The translations under genes and the position numbers were made by a program. A DNA stretch of 64,000 nucleotides from positions 2,101,001 to 2,165,000 of the forward strand of contig NZ_JNLH01000001.1 in the NCBI RefSeq assembly GCF_000703005.1. The letters run 5' to 3'. Below, piece by piece: positions 8,490 to 16,364 of this stretch; position 1 is the stretch's first letter; every line of letters begins with the position of its first letter. The stretch comes from Pseudobutyrivibrio ruminis HUN009. Its GTDB lineage: Bacteria; Bacillota; Clostridia; Lachnospirales; Lachnospiraceae. The notes under the pieces were generated by a model that worked only from the letters and a program-made list of their open reading frames with translations, did not search any database and had not been told where the DNA came from.

Positions 8490-9058
8490 TTAATATATCT
8501 TTTCAATTTCTTCTGTGATGCCGTAAATCTTTTTAAATGATGCTAGGTCTTCTTGATTCTTTATAAGCATTACTTCTTCAAAAGCACCGGTGGAAAGATC
8601 CCTAAAGCCAGCCACCTGCTCACCTGTGCATATGCTGGCTTTAATAATAGGTTTCTTTGTGGTTTTATCATATCTAACGAAATCTTTATATCTAAAATAT
8701 TTTATTAGCAACGAAATATCTATTGTCCATAGAGATAAAATAAAAATAATAATATCCAAAATGAGAAATAATATGCCTTTGCTATCATTCAAGTATTTAT
8801 AATACCCAAGAGTTAGAAAAACCATAATTGGTATAAAAGGAATCAAAAATAAAAGATTTAAAGGGTTCCAGAATATTTCAGCTGGATTGTAATCACTATA
8901 TACTACTATTGTTTTTCCAAATTTATTACATATATATTTTTCAGATCCTTTGTATTTTTTCTTTCTAGGGCCTTTTTTTGAGGCATTTTTTTCCAGTTAG
9001 CCCCTTCTTTAGCCATTGAGATTATTTTGTCTGCTTGATTTAATCCTTGAATTGACAC
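8490..9058 (-). CDS. Membrane protein of unknown function, split by an A7 frameshift
   Basis: Two frames make one plausible protein. Frame one opens at GTG 9058 with an ideal AAGGAG site six bases before it and reads SIQGLNQADKIISMAKEGANWKK. At the T-run 8986-8992 (AAAAAAA on the coding strand) a one-base slip joins it to a second frame that runs from a TAA at 8997-8999 to 8490 with no ATG or GTG: a lysine-rich stretch, KYICNKFGKTIVVYSDYNP, two hydrophobic segments, then SICTGEQVAGFRDLSTGAFEEV near the end. The only in-frame start in the second frame is TTG at 8846, without the N-terminal part. Either the gene is broken, the sequence has a homopolymer error, or a -1 shift is programmed. Family not recognised. 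Confidence 0.55.
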
Positions 9059-9409
9059 TTTTTTCTCCTTGTTGAACGATAGTCACATTTGTGACCCTTG
9101 TATTTGCTAAAGATTTCAGCTCACTTTTCTGTCAATCAATATCCTGGCGTGATTCATTCGTGCTGGCTCGCGCATATCCATAAACTCGGTTTTCATCAAA
9201 TTCTTTTATCATTGAGCACACACCTGTTCAATAAATGGCTTTTATATTTTGTGAACACTTTTTCCAATAATTTTGCGCTCCCCAAAATATCAATCAGATA
9301 AAAAACGTTGATATTACTGGAAAACGCATCATTTTGATTAACATGGCTCTATTGTAGTATATTTACAAGTTTTCGCGTTCACAAATCAACTGTTTTATTG
9401 GACAATGAT
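9059..9409. other. Intergenic stretch holding only the recombinase remnant and repeats
   Basis: Besides the resolvase remnant, this 351-bp gap holds a 14-bp palindrome (gtcaca/tgtgac, 9082-9095) just before the downstream ribosome site, an 8-bp inverted repeat (9286-9293 with 9308-9315), and a possible minus-strand promoter (TTGTGA, 17 bp, TATACT, near 9356-9384). No other gene is seen. Confidence 0.4.
9071..9212 (-). pseudogene. Serine recombinase (resolvase) N-terminal remnant
   Basis: From ATG at 9212 the frame reads MIKEFDENRVYGYARASTN and then ESRQDID, which matches the start of serine recombinases (V-Y-G-Y-x-R-x-S-T then a conserved RQ). The S in ST would be the catalytic serine. A TGA at 9132-9134 interrupts it where arginine is normal (RQDIDxQKSEL), after which QKSELKSLA and following residues continue in the same frame into the next gene's ribosome site. 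No catalytic or DNA-binding remainder follows. It looks like a truncated, decayed fragment of a mobile element or invertase. Confidence 0.5.
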
Positions 9410-10762
9410 TTATTCTATATATTCTGATGTAATATTTGGTAGAGTGACCTGTTTTCCTAAAACTGTAGTGCTTGTCGATGTTCCATCACATTTACCATAA
9501 ACTGTTATGTAATCACCTTCAAGTATATGAGATTCTCCATCATTGTAATAATAATAACAATCCCATTTATTACCACTACTATCTTTTACATAGATGGTAA
9601 CAGAATCAAAAAGGCCTTCTATAATTTGATCTACAGTGCCACTAACTTTAATATATTTACCATCGAAATCATCCGGATTTCTTAACACATCATTATATGA
9701 AACGGTCTCACATAAGGTTTTATAATCTTCTTCAGAAATGTTGTTATTATTAGCGACTTCAGGTGTAACAACACTATAGTCTGCAAGGTTTTCACTAGAT
9801 GCTTCTTGCTTCAAAGAAGAAGCGTCATCTCCTACAGCTAAGATTTCACAATCGTTTATATTTACAGAAGTTCCAATACTACCATACGAATTATAATCTG
9901 CGACTGTGCCATATACCGCAACAACATCATCTTCTGAAATACTATTAGTCACATCTTTTGATGTATAAAAATTACTCATCATATAACCATCAACTAATGT
10001 AGATTGAATCTTTTCATTATCCAACTCATCAACATTTATGACGGTATATATTTTAACGCCTTCCAGATTTGAGCAATAGGTGTTTAAATCGTCTGGTGTA
10101 ATGTAATAATATCCTGCATTTTCAATATCTGCAATTTTAGAATCAAGATTGGGTTCGTCAACAATTTCATCTGTTGTTACGGTATTTATATCACTATTTT
10201 CAGTAATTTTTTCTGCAGATTGTTGAGTTGCTGCGGCATTAGTGCCTTCTTTCACAGCTGTCATTCCTCTTGATATAACAACAGCGGCAATAAATAAACC
10301 AATTGATGTTAGAATTCTTGTTATTTTTGGATTTGAAAGATTTCTATTGTCCCAAAATTCAAGGATTTTCTTTTTAGGTAATATCGCTAGCCCTGAGAGA
10401 AACAACAGAACTGCTGGAATTATTCGTAAGTTAATGAGTGCAATAAAAAAGGTTAAAAAAACGAAAACAGCAATTATGTAATATAATATCCTTTCACCAT
10501 TTACCATCTTTACTAAAGGAATTTCAACATCTTTGATATCGACAGTATGCTTCTTATGGGTATAGTCAAAAGAACTTTTTATATCACTAGATTGAAATAA
10601 ATCTTCATTACTCTCTTTAACTAATTCAGTTGGAATAGTATGGGCATCAGTTGTAGATTGTAAGTGTTGCTTTACAATATCAATTGGACAGCCGCAGTTA
10701 GGACAAGCAGTTGCATATTCTGAAAATTCTTTATTGCATTCTGGACATTTTAATAGAGCCAT
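9410..10762 (-). CDS. Membrane-anchored zinc-ribbon protein with OB-fold-like domains
   Basis: This 450-residue protein starts with a zinc ribbon (C6, C9, C20, C23; typical of zinc-ribbon family starts such as KCPECNKEF), has two or three hydrophobic segments at about 90-128 and 148-168, and a long extracytoplasmic part. That part contains two regions resembling the OB-fold seen in tRNA_anti-like domains: about 220-310 (ending AVYGTVADYNSYGSIG) and about 350-445 (GKYIKVSGTVDQI, VTVYGKCDG style). No enzyme motif is visible. Ribosome site AGGAGGGG lies before the start. It is not known what it binds; a cell-envelope role is only a guess. Confidence 0.6.
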   Translation of the reverse strand: MALLKCPECNKEFSEYATACPNCGCPIDIVKQHLQSTTDAHTIPTELVKESNEDLFQSSDIKSSFDYTHKKHTVDIKDVEIPLVKMVNGERILYYIIAVFVFLTFFIALINLRIIPAVLLFLSGLAILPKKKILEFWDNRNLSNPKITRILTSIGLFIAAVVISRGMTAVKEGTNAAATQQSAEKITENSDINTVTTDEIVDEPNLDSKIADIENAGYYYITPDDLNTYCSNLEGVKIYTVINVDELDNEKIQSTLVDGYMMSNFYTSKDVTNSISEDDVVAVYGTVADYNSYGSIGTSVNINDCEILAVGDDASSLKQEASSENLADYSVVTPEVANNNNISEEDYKTLCETVSYNDVLRNPDDFDGKYIKVSGTVDQIIEGLFDSVTIYVKDSSGNKWDCYYYYNDGESHILEGDYITVYGKCDGTSTSTTVLGKQVTLPNITSEYIE

Positions 10763-10832
10763 ATAAACACAACCCCTCCTTAATAATATATATATTGTTT
10801 GTAGTAAATATTACATTAATACATAAAAAAAG

Positions 10833-11357
10833 TCATTTTTTCAAGGATATCTCGCTAACATCTTGGTGAGAATTAACCTTGGCTAAGCCTATACGTACTA
10901 TTTGAGCGTCTAGCGCCTTAAAATCGTTCATGCACATTATAGCTTTAGCCATTTGATCTTTATTTAATGTTTTAGCTAGGGTAATGTGTGGCAACCATGA
11001 AAGCGGTTTATAGTAGTTACTTATTGTTGTTTCCGGAATATCAGCAAAAGCTTCGCATATATCCTGCTGAAGATTAAACAAGTACTGGTTTAAATATGGC
11101 GCAGCATATATTACCTTCGGCATAAACTGGCCTACAGATATTATTGATATATCACCGCCATGTAATTTGTTATTAAGATTTTCAAAAGTAGGCACCAGTA
11201 CATCTATGCTTCTAGCTTCTATTGCGGTTAGCGTCATATGGGGAGGCACGTTATTATCTAGCATAAAACTATTGCCTGATGCCTCTGCTATTTTGCAAAT
11301 ATATTCCTGAAGCTTTTCAGTTGTATTTTTATCAAAATATGCTGATATTAAATACAT
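10833..11357 (-). CDS. 2H phosphoesterase (2'-5' RNA ligase family)
   Basis: The 174-residue protein has the two HxT motifs that define the 2H phosphoesterase superfamily: PHMTL (H40, T42) and PHITLAK (H124, T126), each in the expected half of a bilobal fold. Members act on 2',3'-cyclic phosphates or 2'-5' linkages in RNA and nucleotides; the actual substrate is unknown. It stands alone: 70 bp after the membrane zinc-ribbon gene in the minus direction is no clear operon partner, and a 326-bp gap separates it from cstA. Confidence 0.8.
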   Translation of the reverse strand: MYLISAYFDKNTTEKLQEYICKIAEASGNSFMLDNNVPPHMTLTAIEARSIDVLVPTFENLNNKLHGGDISIISVGQFMPKVIYAAPYLNQYLFNLQQDICEAFADIPETTISNYYKPLSWLPHITLAKTLNKDQMAKAIMCMNDFKALDAQIVRIGLAKVNSHQDVSEISLKK

Positions 11358-11683
11358 TTACACCTCTTCTATAGATTGTCTTATTTATGACTTTCAATTT
11401 GCTTTAGAGATTATCCTATTACTCGTCTTCTAAAGTCTGCTCTGACACTATTGTATATTCTTTGCCATTACGTAGTTGAGAATATTTTTAGTCATCATAT
11501 ACCTCATTTATCATTAATTGTTTTTATTTTAGTTGTTATTAGGAATAATTTAAAGCGTAAATTACCATGTTTTTGAGAGACGTATATAAAAAAACACTTA
11601 TGATTGAAAATTTCTAATCAACCATAAGTGTTTTGATTTGTACTATATGATTACCTTATCGGCTCCTATTTATTCACTTTTTA
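11358..11683. other. Intergenic region after cstA
   Basis: The cstA terminator occupies 11591-11644. A 22-codon minus-strand stretch at about 11421-11486 (RNGKEYTIVSEQTLEDE, then stop) looks protein-like but has a TAA just upstream and no start; it could be the tail of a decayed gene. Nothing else is evident. Confidence 0.3.
11591..11644 (-). terminator. Terminator of cstA
   Basis: aaaacacttatg (11591-11602) pairs with cataagtgtttt (11633-11644), with further inner pairing (attga with tcaac). On the minus strand it ends GTGTTTTTTTATAT, about 40 bp after the cstA stop. Confidence 0.85.
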
Positions 11684-13150
11684 TCATACATGATGCATCA
11701 TCTTGAAATGAGAAACTGTATCATGTTGTTTTAATGTAGCTCTTATAAATAATCCGAGGAAAACAGCGGCTGCAATTATTCCTATTGGATAAGCTATTTG
11801 TGTAGATAGATGTAAGCACTCTGGTGCACAGAAGAAATATGTGACAGAAACTGCTGACATAAATGTTGCAGGAACTGCTGTGAACCAGTAATTCTTTGCA
11901 TTTTTATATAGATACATTGATGCGGTCCAAAGAGCTATCATTGCAAGTGTCTGATTTGACCAGCTGAAATATCTCCAGATTACGCCATAGTTTAACTGAC
12001 TAATCAGTGCACCGGCTGCAAGAAGTGGAACGCAAATGTACAGACGGCTAAGGTATGGTTTCTGGTCAATCTTGAACCAATCAGCTATTACAAGTCGTGC
12101 TGATCTGAAAGCTGTATCACCAGATGTTATAGGACAAGCTATAACTCCAAGCATTGCTAAAACGATGCCTAACCCTCCCATTGTCTTTGTGCAGATATCA
12201 TATACACAAGTAGCCTGACCATTTGCAAGCATTGCTGTTAAACCAGTTGTAAGACCTCCTGTCGTTGCATAAATTGCACTACCTGCTGCTGCCCAGATAA
12301 GAGCAATAATACCCTCGCTTACCATTGCTCCGTAAAATACCATATGGCTTTCTTTTTCTGAAGAACAGCAACGAGCCATAAGTGGTGATTGGGTTGCGTG
12401 GAAACCAGAAATAGCACCACATGCAACAGAAACAAACATCATTGGCCAGATTGGTGTGTTATCTGGATGTAAGTTGGCTAACTGAATCTCTGGAATGGTA
12501 TAACCGTGTGTAAAAATACCTATGGCTACACCAAAAGCCATAACGATAAGGCATATTCCGAATACTGGATAAAGCTTTCCGATGATTTTATCAATTGGAA
12601 TGAATGTGGCAATGAAATAATAAATTAAGATTATTGCCAACCAAAAATACGTGTTAGTCAGAAGACCTGAACCACCCTGATTTCCAATTAATAAAGAAAT
12701 CAAACCAGCAGGACCAACTGCAAATACTGTACCAACCATTACAAGGAGTACGACGCTGAATATGCGCATAATAGTCTTCATTACATTTCCAAGGTATATG
12801 CCTGTAAGCTCTGATATGCTGGCTCCATCGTGACGCATGCTCATAAATCCTACAGAAAAATCATGAACACCACCAGCTAAAATGGTTCCTAGTGTAATCC
12901 AAAGAAAAACTGATGTGCCCCACTGCGCTCCTGCTAATGCACCATAAATTGGACCAAGGCCTGCAATATTTAGAAGCTGGATTAAAAATAGCTTCCATTT
13001 TGGCATTACAACGAAATCGACGCCGTCGTTGATTCGAACAGCTGGTGTTTGTCTATCATCTGGTCCGTAGAGTTTTTCTATAACCCTTCCGTAGACGAAG
13101 TACCCTCCTATAAGTACTGCCAGACAAATAATAAAACTAATCATATACAT
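11684..13150 (-). CDS. cstA: CstA-family transporter (carbon starvation / pyruvate or peptide uptake)
   Basis: This 488-residue membrane protein has about 12-13 hydrophobic segments and CstA-family landmarks: the first helix with GGYFVYGRVIEKLYGPDD, GLGPIYGALAGAQWG near 65-80, and SGFHATQSPLMARCC near 248. Family members (CstA, BtsT/YjiY) import peptides or pyruvate by proton symport when carbon runs short. It is the short Gram-positive form, lacking the extra C-terminal region of the roughly 700-residue enterobacterial proteins. The third codon (ATG at 13144) sits better behind the GGGGG site and may be the true start. It follows the LytTR regulator gene and has its own promoter preceded by a 21-bp-spaced direct repeat. 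Confidence 0.9.
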   Translation of the reverse strand: MYMISFIICLAVLIGGYFVYGRVIEKLYGPDDRQTPAVRINDGVDFVVMPKWKLFLIQLLNIAGLGPIYGALAGAQWGTSVFLWITLGTILAGGVHDFSVGFMSMRHDGASISELTGIYLGNVMKTIMRIFSVVLLVMVGTVFAVGPAGLISLLIGNQGGSGLLTNTYFWLAIILIYYFIATFIPIDKIIGKLYPVFGICLIVMAFGVAIGIFTHGYTIPEIQLANLHPDNTPIWPMMFVSVACGAISGFHATQSPLMARCCSSEKESHMVFYGAMVSEGIIALIWAAAGSAIYATTGGLTTGLTAMLANGQATCVYDICTKTMGGLGIVLAMLGVIACPITSGDTAFRSARLVIADWFKIDQKPYLSRLYICVPLLAAGALISQLNYGVIWRYFSWSNQTLAMIALWTASMYLYKNAKNYWFTAVPATFMSAVSVTYFFCAPECLHLSTQIAYPIGIIAAAVFLGLFIRATLKQHDTVSHFKMMHHV

Positions 13151-13199
13151 ACACCCCCGTTACATTTATTTTGTCCTATAAGGACATCTCTTAACCTGG

Positions 13200-13228
13200 A
13201 GTATAGTATCTAATTTTACCTACAACAA
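13200..13228 (-). promoter_or_regulatory. Promoter of cstA
   Basis: On the minus strand TTGTTG (13223-13228) and TATACT (13200-13205) are 17 bp apart. The -35 is weak, as expected for an activator-dependent promoter. A small hairpin (tgtcct/aggaca, 13172-13186) lies in the leader. Confidence 0.6.
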
Positions 13229-13234
13229 CGGGTT

Positions 13235-13266
13235 CGGACTGAAATGCTAAAAACAGGTACTGATTT
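13235..13266 (-). promoter_or_regulatory. Candidate LytTR-binding direct repeat upstream of cstA
   Basis: Read on the minus strand, AAATCAGTACC (13256-13266) and ATTTCAGTCCG (13235-13245) share TCAGT with a second matching C and are spaced exactly 21 bp, the spacing usual for LytTR dimers. The nearer copy ends 6 bp before the cstA -35. The block overlaps the end of the regulator's own gene. Similarity to the published YpdB half-site GGCATTTCAT is from memory. Confidence 0.5.
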
Positions 13267-14275
13267 ACATGCTATAATAGTCCTTTATTTCGTGGATTAT
13301 CTTTCTGCTGATTGGAATAATAGTATGATTATCATCTTTCATACAAAGTGCATAACCGTTATTGGCATCTGGTTGTAAGGAATCACCTTTTGTAAGATTT
13401 GCAATATAGCTTCTATGAATTCTTACAAATGAGTTGTCGTCAGATTCTAGTTTCTTCTCCCATTCAATAAGTGGCTCATTGCTATAATAAGTCTGGTTTT
13501 TACAATATATTTTTGCTCCTTTATGAATGGCCTCGATGTAATAGATATTATCAGCTTCTACAAGCTCTGTGTGATCTCCTGCCTGTAATCCAAAAGGACC
13601 AATCTTTTGCTTGGCTTTTGTCTTTTCAAGTAAATCGTTGTTTATTGTTTCAAGCCTTTCATTATCTGCTTGAAGCATTTGTCTCATATATACATCTTTA
13701 AAAATTGAAAAGAATAAAAGCATACCTATGGAATTAATTATTACCATTGGTATTGTTAACGTCTTTACAATTTCTATTGCTACAGAAAATGGTTTCACGA
13801 AAATTAAAAGATTTATCATATGAAACCCTTCCGCAGCAGCTGTAATTACAAGTAGCGTGGTCCATTTTAATGTATAATTCTTCTTTTTAAGAATCTGATA
13901 TATGACAGCTGACAGTATTCCTTCTAAAAATGTAGAATATGCGCAAGCAAATGTGGTTAATCCATGTGGATCAAATAGAAATCGATGAATAGCTCCAATA
14001 GTTCCTGCCGTGATTCCCACTATTGGACCGCAAAGCAGTCCACCTGCTAGTACGCCTAACACTCTTGTATTTGGGATAGCTCCCTGAACTATTCCGCCTG
14101 TGCAGGTTGAAAATATGCAGAAACCACCAAAAATTCCGCCTAGAATGAACTGACCTAGTTTGGCGTGACCGCTATCCTGGCATAAAATATGGTCAATATA
14201 TGGAATTTTTGTCAAAGCTAGAGCAATTAAAGCCAGTAGCCCTATATTTATAACCATGTCATAACATAATTCCAT
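13265..14275 (-). CDS. Membrane sensor-regulator: 5TM-LYT domain fused to LytTR DNA-binding domain
   Basis: This 336-residue protein joins a LytS-type multi-helix membrane sensor (about residues 1-195; NTRVLGVLAGGLLCGP, then AIHRFLFDPHGLTTF, are typical 5TM-5TMR_LYT signatures) through a short coiled coil (about 198-220) to a LytTR DNA-binding domain (about 230-336, hallmark FVRIHRSYIAN). Classical systems split these parts between a histidine kinase (LytS, BtsS, YpdA) and a response regulator (LytR, BtsR, YpdB); here there is no kinase, GAF or receiver domain. The related BtsSR and YpdAB sense pyruvate and activate CstA-type or other transporters, and cstA is the next gene, so pyruvate-responsive activation of cstA is the natural inference. 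Confidence 0.85.
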   Translation of the reverse strand: MELCYDMVINIGLLALIALALTKIPYIDHILCQDSGHAKLGQFILGGIFGGFCIFSTCTGGIVQGAIPNTRVLGVLAGGLLCGPIVGITAGTIGAIHRFLFDPHGLTTFACAYSTFLEGILSAVIYQILKKKNYTLKWTTLLVITAAAEGFHMINLLIFVKPFSVAIEIVKTLTIPMVIINSIGMLLFFSIFKDVYMRQMLQADNERLETINNDLLEKTKAKQKIGPFGLQAGDHTELVEADNIYYIEAIHKGAKIYCKNQTYYSNEPLIEWEKKLESDDNSFVRIHRSYIANLTKGDSLQPDANNGYALCMKDDNHTIIPISRKIIHEIKDYYSM

Positions 14276-14340
14276 AAGCCGTCTCCTTTTACATATTTTA
14301 TTTTACGTCCCAGCACCACAAGTTGCAATAGGTGTGAAAA

Positions 14341-14369
14341 AAGGGACCTATTCTATGAATAGGTCCCTT
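14341..14369 (-). terminator. Terminator after the esterase gene
   Basis: aagggacctatt (14341-14352) and aataggtccctt (14358-14369) form a perfect 12-bp stem with a 5-nt loop, followed by TTTTTT on the minus strand. It separates the esterase gene from the LytTR regulator gene. Confidence 0.9.
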
Positions 14370-14376
14370 AAATATA

Positions 14377-15114
14377 TTATAAACTTTTAACGAATTCTTT
14401 TACTGCATCAACAGCCTGATCAAGGTGATAATCATAGCAATGAGTATCACCAGGTATAAGCTTCAATGTGCAGTTAGCGAATTTCTTCGATGCTTCAATT
14501 CCGTATTCTACAGGAACTGCTTCATCAGCATCGCCATGTACAATTAGAACTGGGCCGGTATACTTTTTAATTGCTGCGTCTAAATCAATGGATTGAGCAA
14601 CTCTTATATAATTGCCACTAAGTTCTCTTCCATCCCATGACTGAAGCATATCTGGGATGTTTTCAGGATCAAAAGGCTGTCCCAATAATTCGCCTTTTTT
14701 TGCTCCTTCTATTATAACATAAGCTGGAGAAAGTGGAATTAAAGCCTTAATTACATCTCTTTCCATTGCTGCAGCTAGTGTAACTGCAAGACCTCCCTGT
14801 GAGTGGCCGCACATATACATTTCTGTAACGAAATCAAGAGTTTTAGCGTAATCTACAACTGTAAGAATGTTATTAAGCCATTTATAGAGATTGTGATTCT
14901 TGAATTCACCATCGCTATTGCCGTGGCCATATAAATCTACTCTTAAAGTGGCAACTCCTATATCATTTAATCCCTTAGATACTGCAAGGATGTGGTCTTC
15001 CTCGATGTGTCCTGTAAATCCATGAAATACTAAACATAGTGGACATTTAGTAGCCCCATTTGTAGGCATATCAAGCTTTGCATTTAGCTTAATGCCGTCA
15101 TCAGTAATAAACAT
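14377..15114 (-). CDS. Alpha/beta-hydrolase esterase, Est1E-like feruloyl esterase
   Basis: This 245-residue cytoplasmic serine hydrolase has the oxyanion HGFTGH at about 31-36, the nucleophile elbow GHSQGG with S105, an acid in HGDADEAVP (D near 197), and the catalytic histidine in GDTHCYD (near 225). Length, triad spacing and long stretches such as IKALIPLSPA and RVAQSI agree, from memory, with the ferulic acid esterase Est1E of Butyrivibrio proteoclasticus, which removes hydroxycinnamates from plant arabinoxylan fragments. No signal peptide, so it would act on imported oligosaccharides. It stands between a diguanylate cyclase gene and a terminator. Identity as a feruloyl esterase rather than a general esterase remains to be measured. 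Confidence 0.82.
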   Translation of the reverse strand: MFITDDGIKLNAKLDMPTNGATKCPLCLVFHGFTGHIEEDHILAVSKGLNDIGVATLRVDLYGHGNSDGEFKNHNLYKWLNNILTVVDYAKTLDFVTEMYMCGHSQGGLAVTLAAAMERDVIKALIPLSPAYVIIEGAKKGELLGQPFDPENIPDMLQSWDGRELSGNYIRVAQSIDLDAAIKKYTGPVLIVHGDADEAVPVEYGIEASKKFANCTLKLIPGDTHCYDYHLDQAVDAVKEFVKSL

Positions 15115-15143
15115 TATTGTCCCCCTTTTTTACATTATTTATT

Positions 15144-16244
15144 TTAGCAAACCTGGTTTCTACCATTTTGTTTTGCTTCGTATAATTTTTCATCAGCACT
15201 CTTGATGAAGTTTTCTAGGCTTTCATTAGGCTGGTATTTTGCAACTCCAAATGATGCAGTGACCTTTATAGATGTACCGTTATACTTTAAATTCAGATTA
15301 GCTATAGTTTGGCATAGACCTTCAATTATTTTGCAGAATGTTTGATTATCGGTCTCTCTTGAAGATATTAGCAAAAACTCCTCTCCGCCCCATCGAGATA
15401 CTTTTATATGTTTCTGAGAGCTGAGAATTTTTGATAATTCTATTAAGATATAATCACCTGCTAAATGTCCATATGTATCATTTATAGTTTTGAAATAATC
15501 AATATCCATTATCGCTATTGAAATTTCTGTATTATCAATTGATTCGTTGAAGCATGTAATTCTATCCTTTGTATATCGTTGCATGTATTGACGATTATTG
15601 AGCTTTGTAAGGTAGTCCGTATTGGCTATCATTTTTACATCATAGCCATACTGATTTGTTCTCAATGAAGAATTATATACATGTACTATTATTTCAATAA
15701 AGATTAACAAAGAATTTATAGCAAATAAAACCTTGGCAATGTCTTTCGAAACATAGTAGCGTGTATATATGATTTCATTGTAATCAAGTATAGTTAAAAC
15801 ATAAAATGTGACCATAATTAGAATCGCGAATAAATACATAAGTGCTCGGTCAATTATCGTTTTCATAGGGGTATAGTATGGTGTAACGGTTCCTAACATC
15901 ATCCCAAAGAACCATAAGTTAAAACCACAGTCATAGCCTAAAAAAACTGTGGCAAAAATGATGTGTAGATAGATTTCTGTCATACCAATTCTATATGCTA
16001 CAAGCTCAGAACCGATCTTACACAAATGACATGTAAATACATATAAGGCGATGCTAAATACATTAATAATCGCCATTGGAGTGCAGCCGACAGCTATGTA
16101 AAAAACTTCTAATGCGGTATGAACAAAAACATAAAATAATGAAAAGTAATAATATCCCTGACTAGGACTGGTGACGGTAATGTGAGGATCCTGAATTATC
16201 AATGAATCCAGTAGATTCTTAGTAGTATTTTTAAATTTTTCCAT
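15144..16244 (-). CDS. Membrane diguanylate cyclase (GGDEF)
   Basis: The 366-residue protein has about six membrane segments (residues 32-190) with no recognisable ligand domain, then a GGDEF domain with DxLTxLxNR (near 210-218), the metal-binding IAIMDIDYFKTIND, and an intact active site RWGGEEF (GGEEF at 286-290). It should make cyclic di-GMP from two GTP. The RxxD inhibitory site five residues before the motif is absent (HIKV there), so product inhibition by that route is not expected. It lies 29 bp upstream of the esterase gene on the same strand. Signal unknown. Confidence 0.9.
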   Translation of the reverse strand: MEKFKNTTKNLLDSLIIQDPHITVTSPSQGYYYFSLFYVFVHTALEVFYIAVGCTPMAIINVFSIALYVFTCHLCKIGSELVAYRIGMTEIYLHIIFATVFLGYDCGFNLWFFGMMLGTVTPYYTPMKTIIDRALMYLFAILIMVTFYVLTILDYNEIIYTRYYVSKDIAKVLFAINSLLIFIEIIVHVYNSSLRTNQYGYDVKMIANTDYLTKLNNRQYMQRYTKDRITCFNESIDNTEISIAIMDIDYFKTINDTYGHLAGDYILIELSKILSSQKHIKVSRWGGEEFLLISSRETDNQTFCKIIEGLCQTIANLNLKYNGTSIKVTASFGVAKYQPNESLENFIKSADEKLYEAKQNGRNQVC

Positions 16245-16267
16245 ATATTAAACTCTCCAATAAAAAA

Positions 16268-16296
16268 CTCCGAAATCATTTTAAATGATTACGGAG
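16268..16296 (-). terminator. Terminator after the acyltransferase gene
   Basis: ctccg (16268-16272) pairs with cggag (16292-16296), with inner arms aatcatt/atgatt closing on ttaa. On the minus strand a TTTTTTA run follows. It lies about 70 bp after the plsC-type stop. Confidence 0.75.
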
Positions 16297-16364
16297 CATT
16301 TTTACAGTATTTTATGAAAGTATTTGAGATATTGCTTCTTGATATACCTATTTTTAAATGACGA

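Noticed and set aside
9098..9301. Plus-strand open frame of 67 codons
   Set aside because: Opposite the recombinase remnant, which explains the sequence better.
9286..9315. Inverted repeat aatatcaa/ttgatatt as a terminator
   Set aside because: No T-run follows on either strand and the loop is 14 nt; too weak to call.
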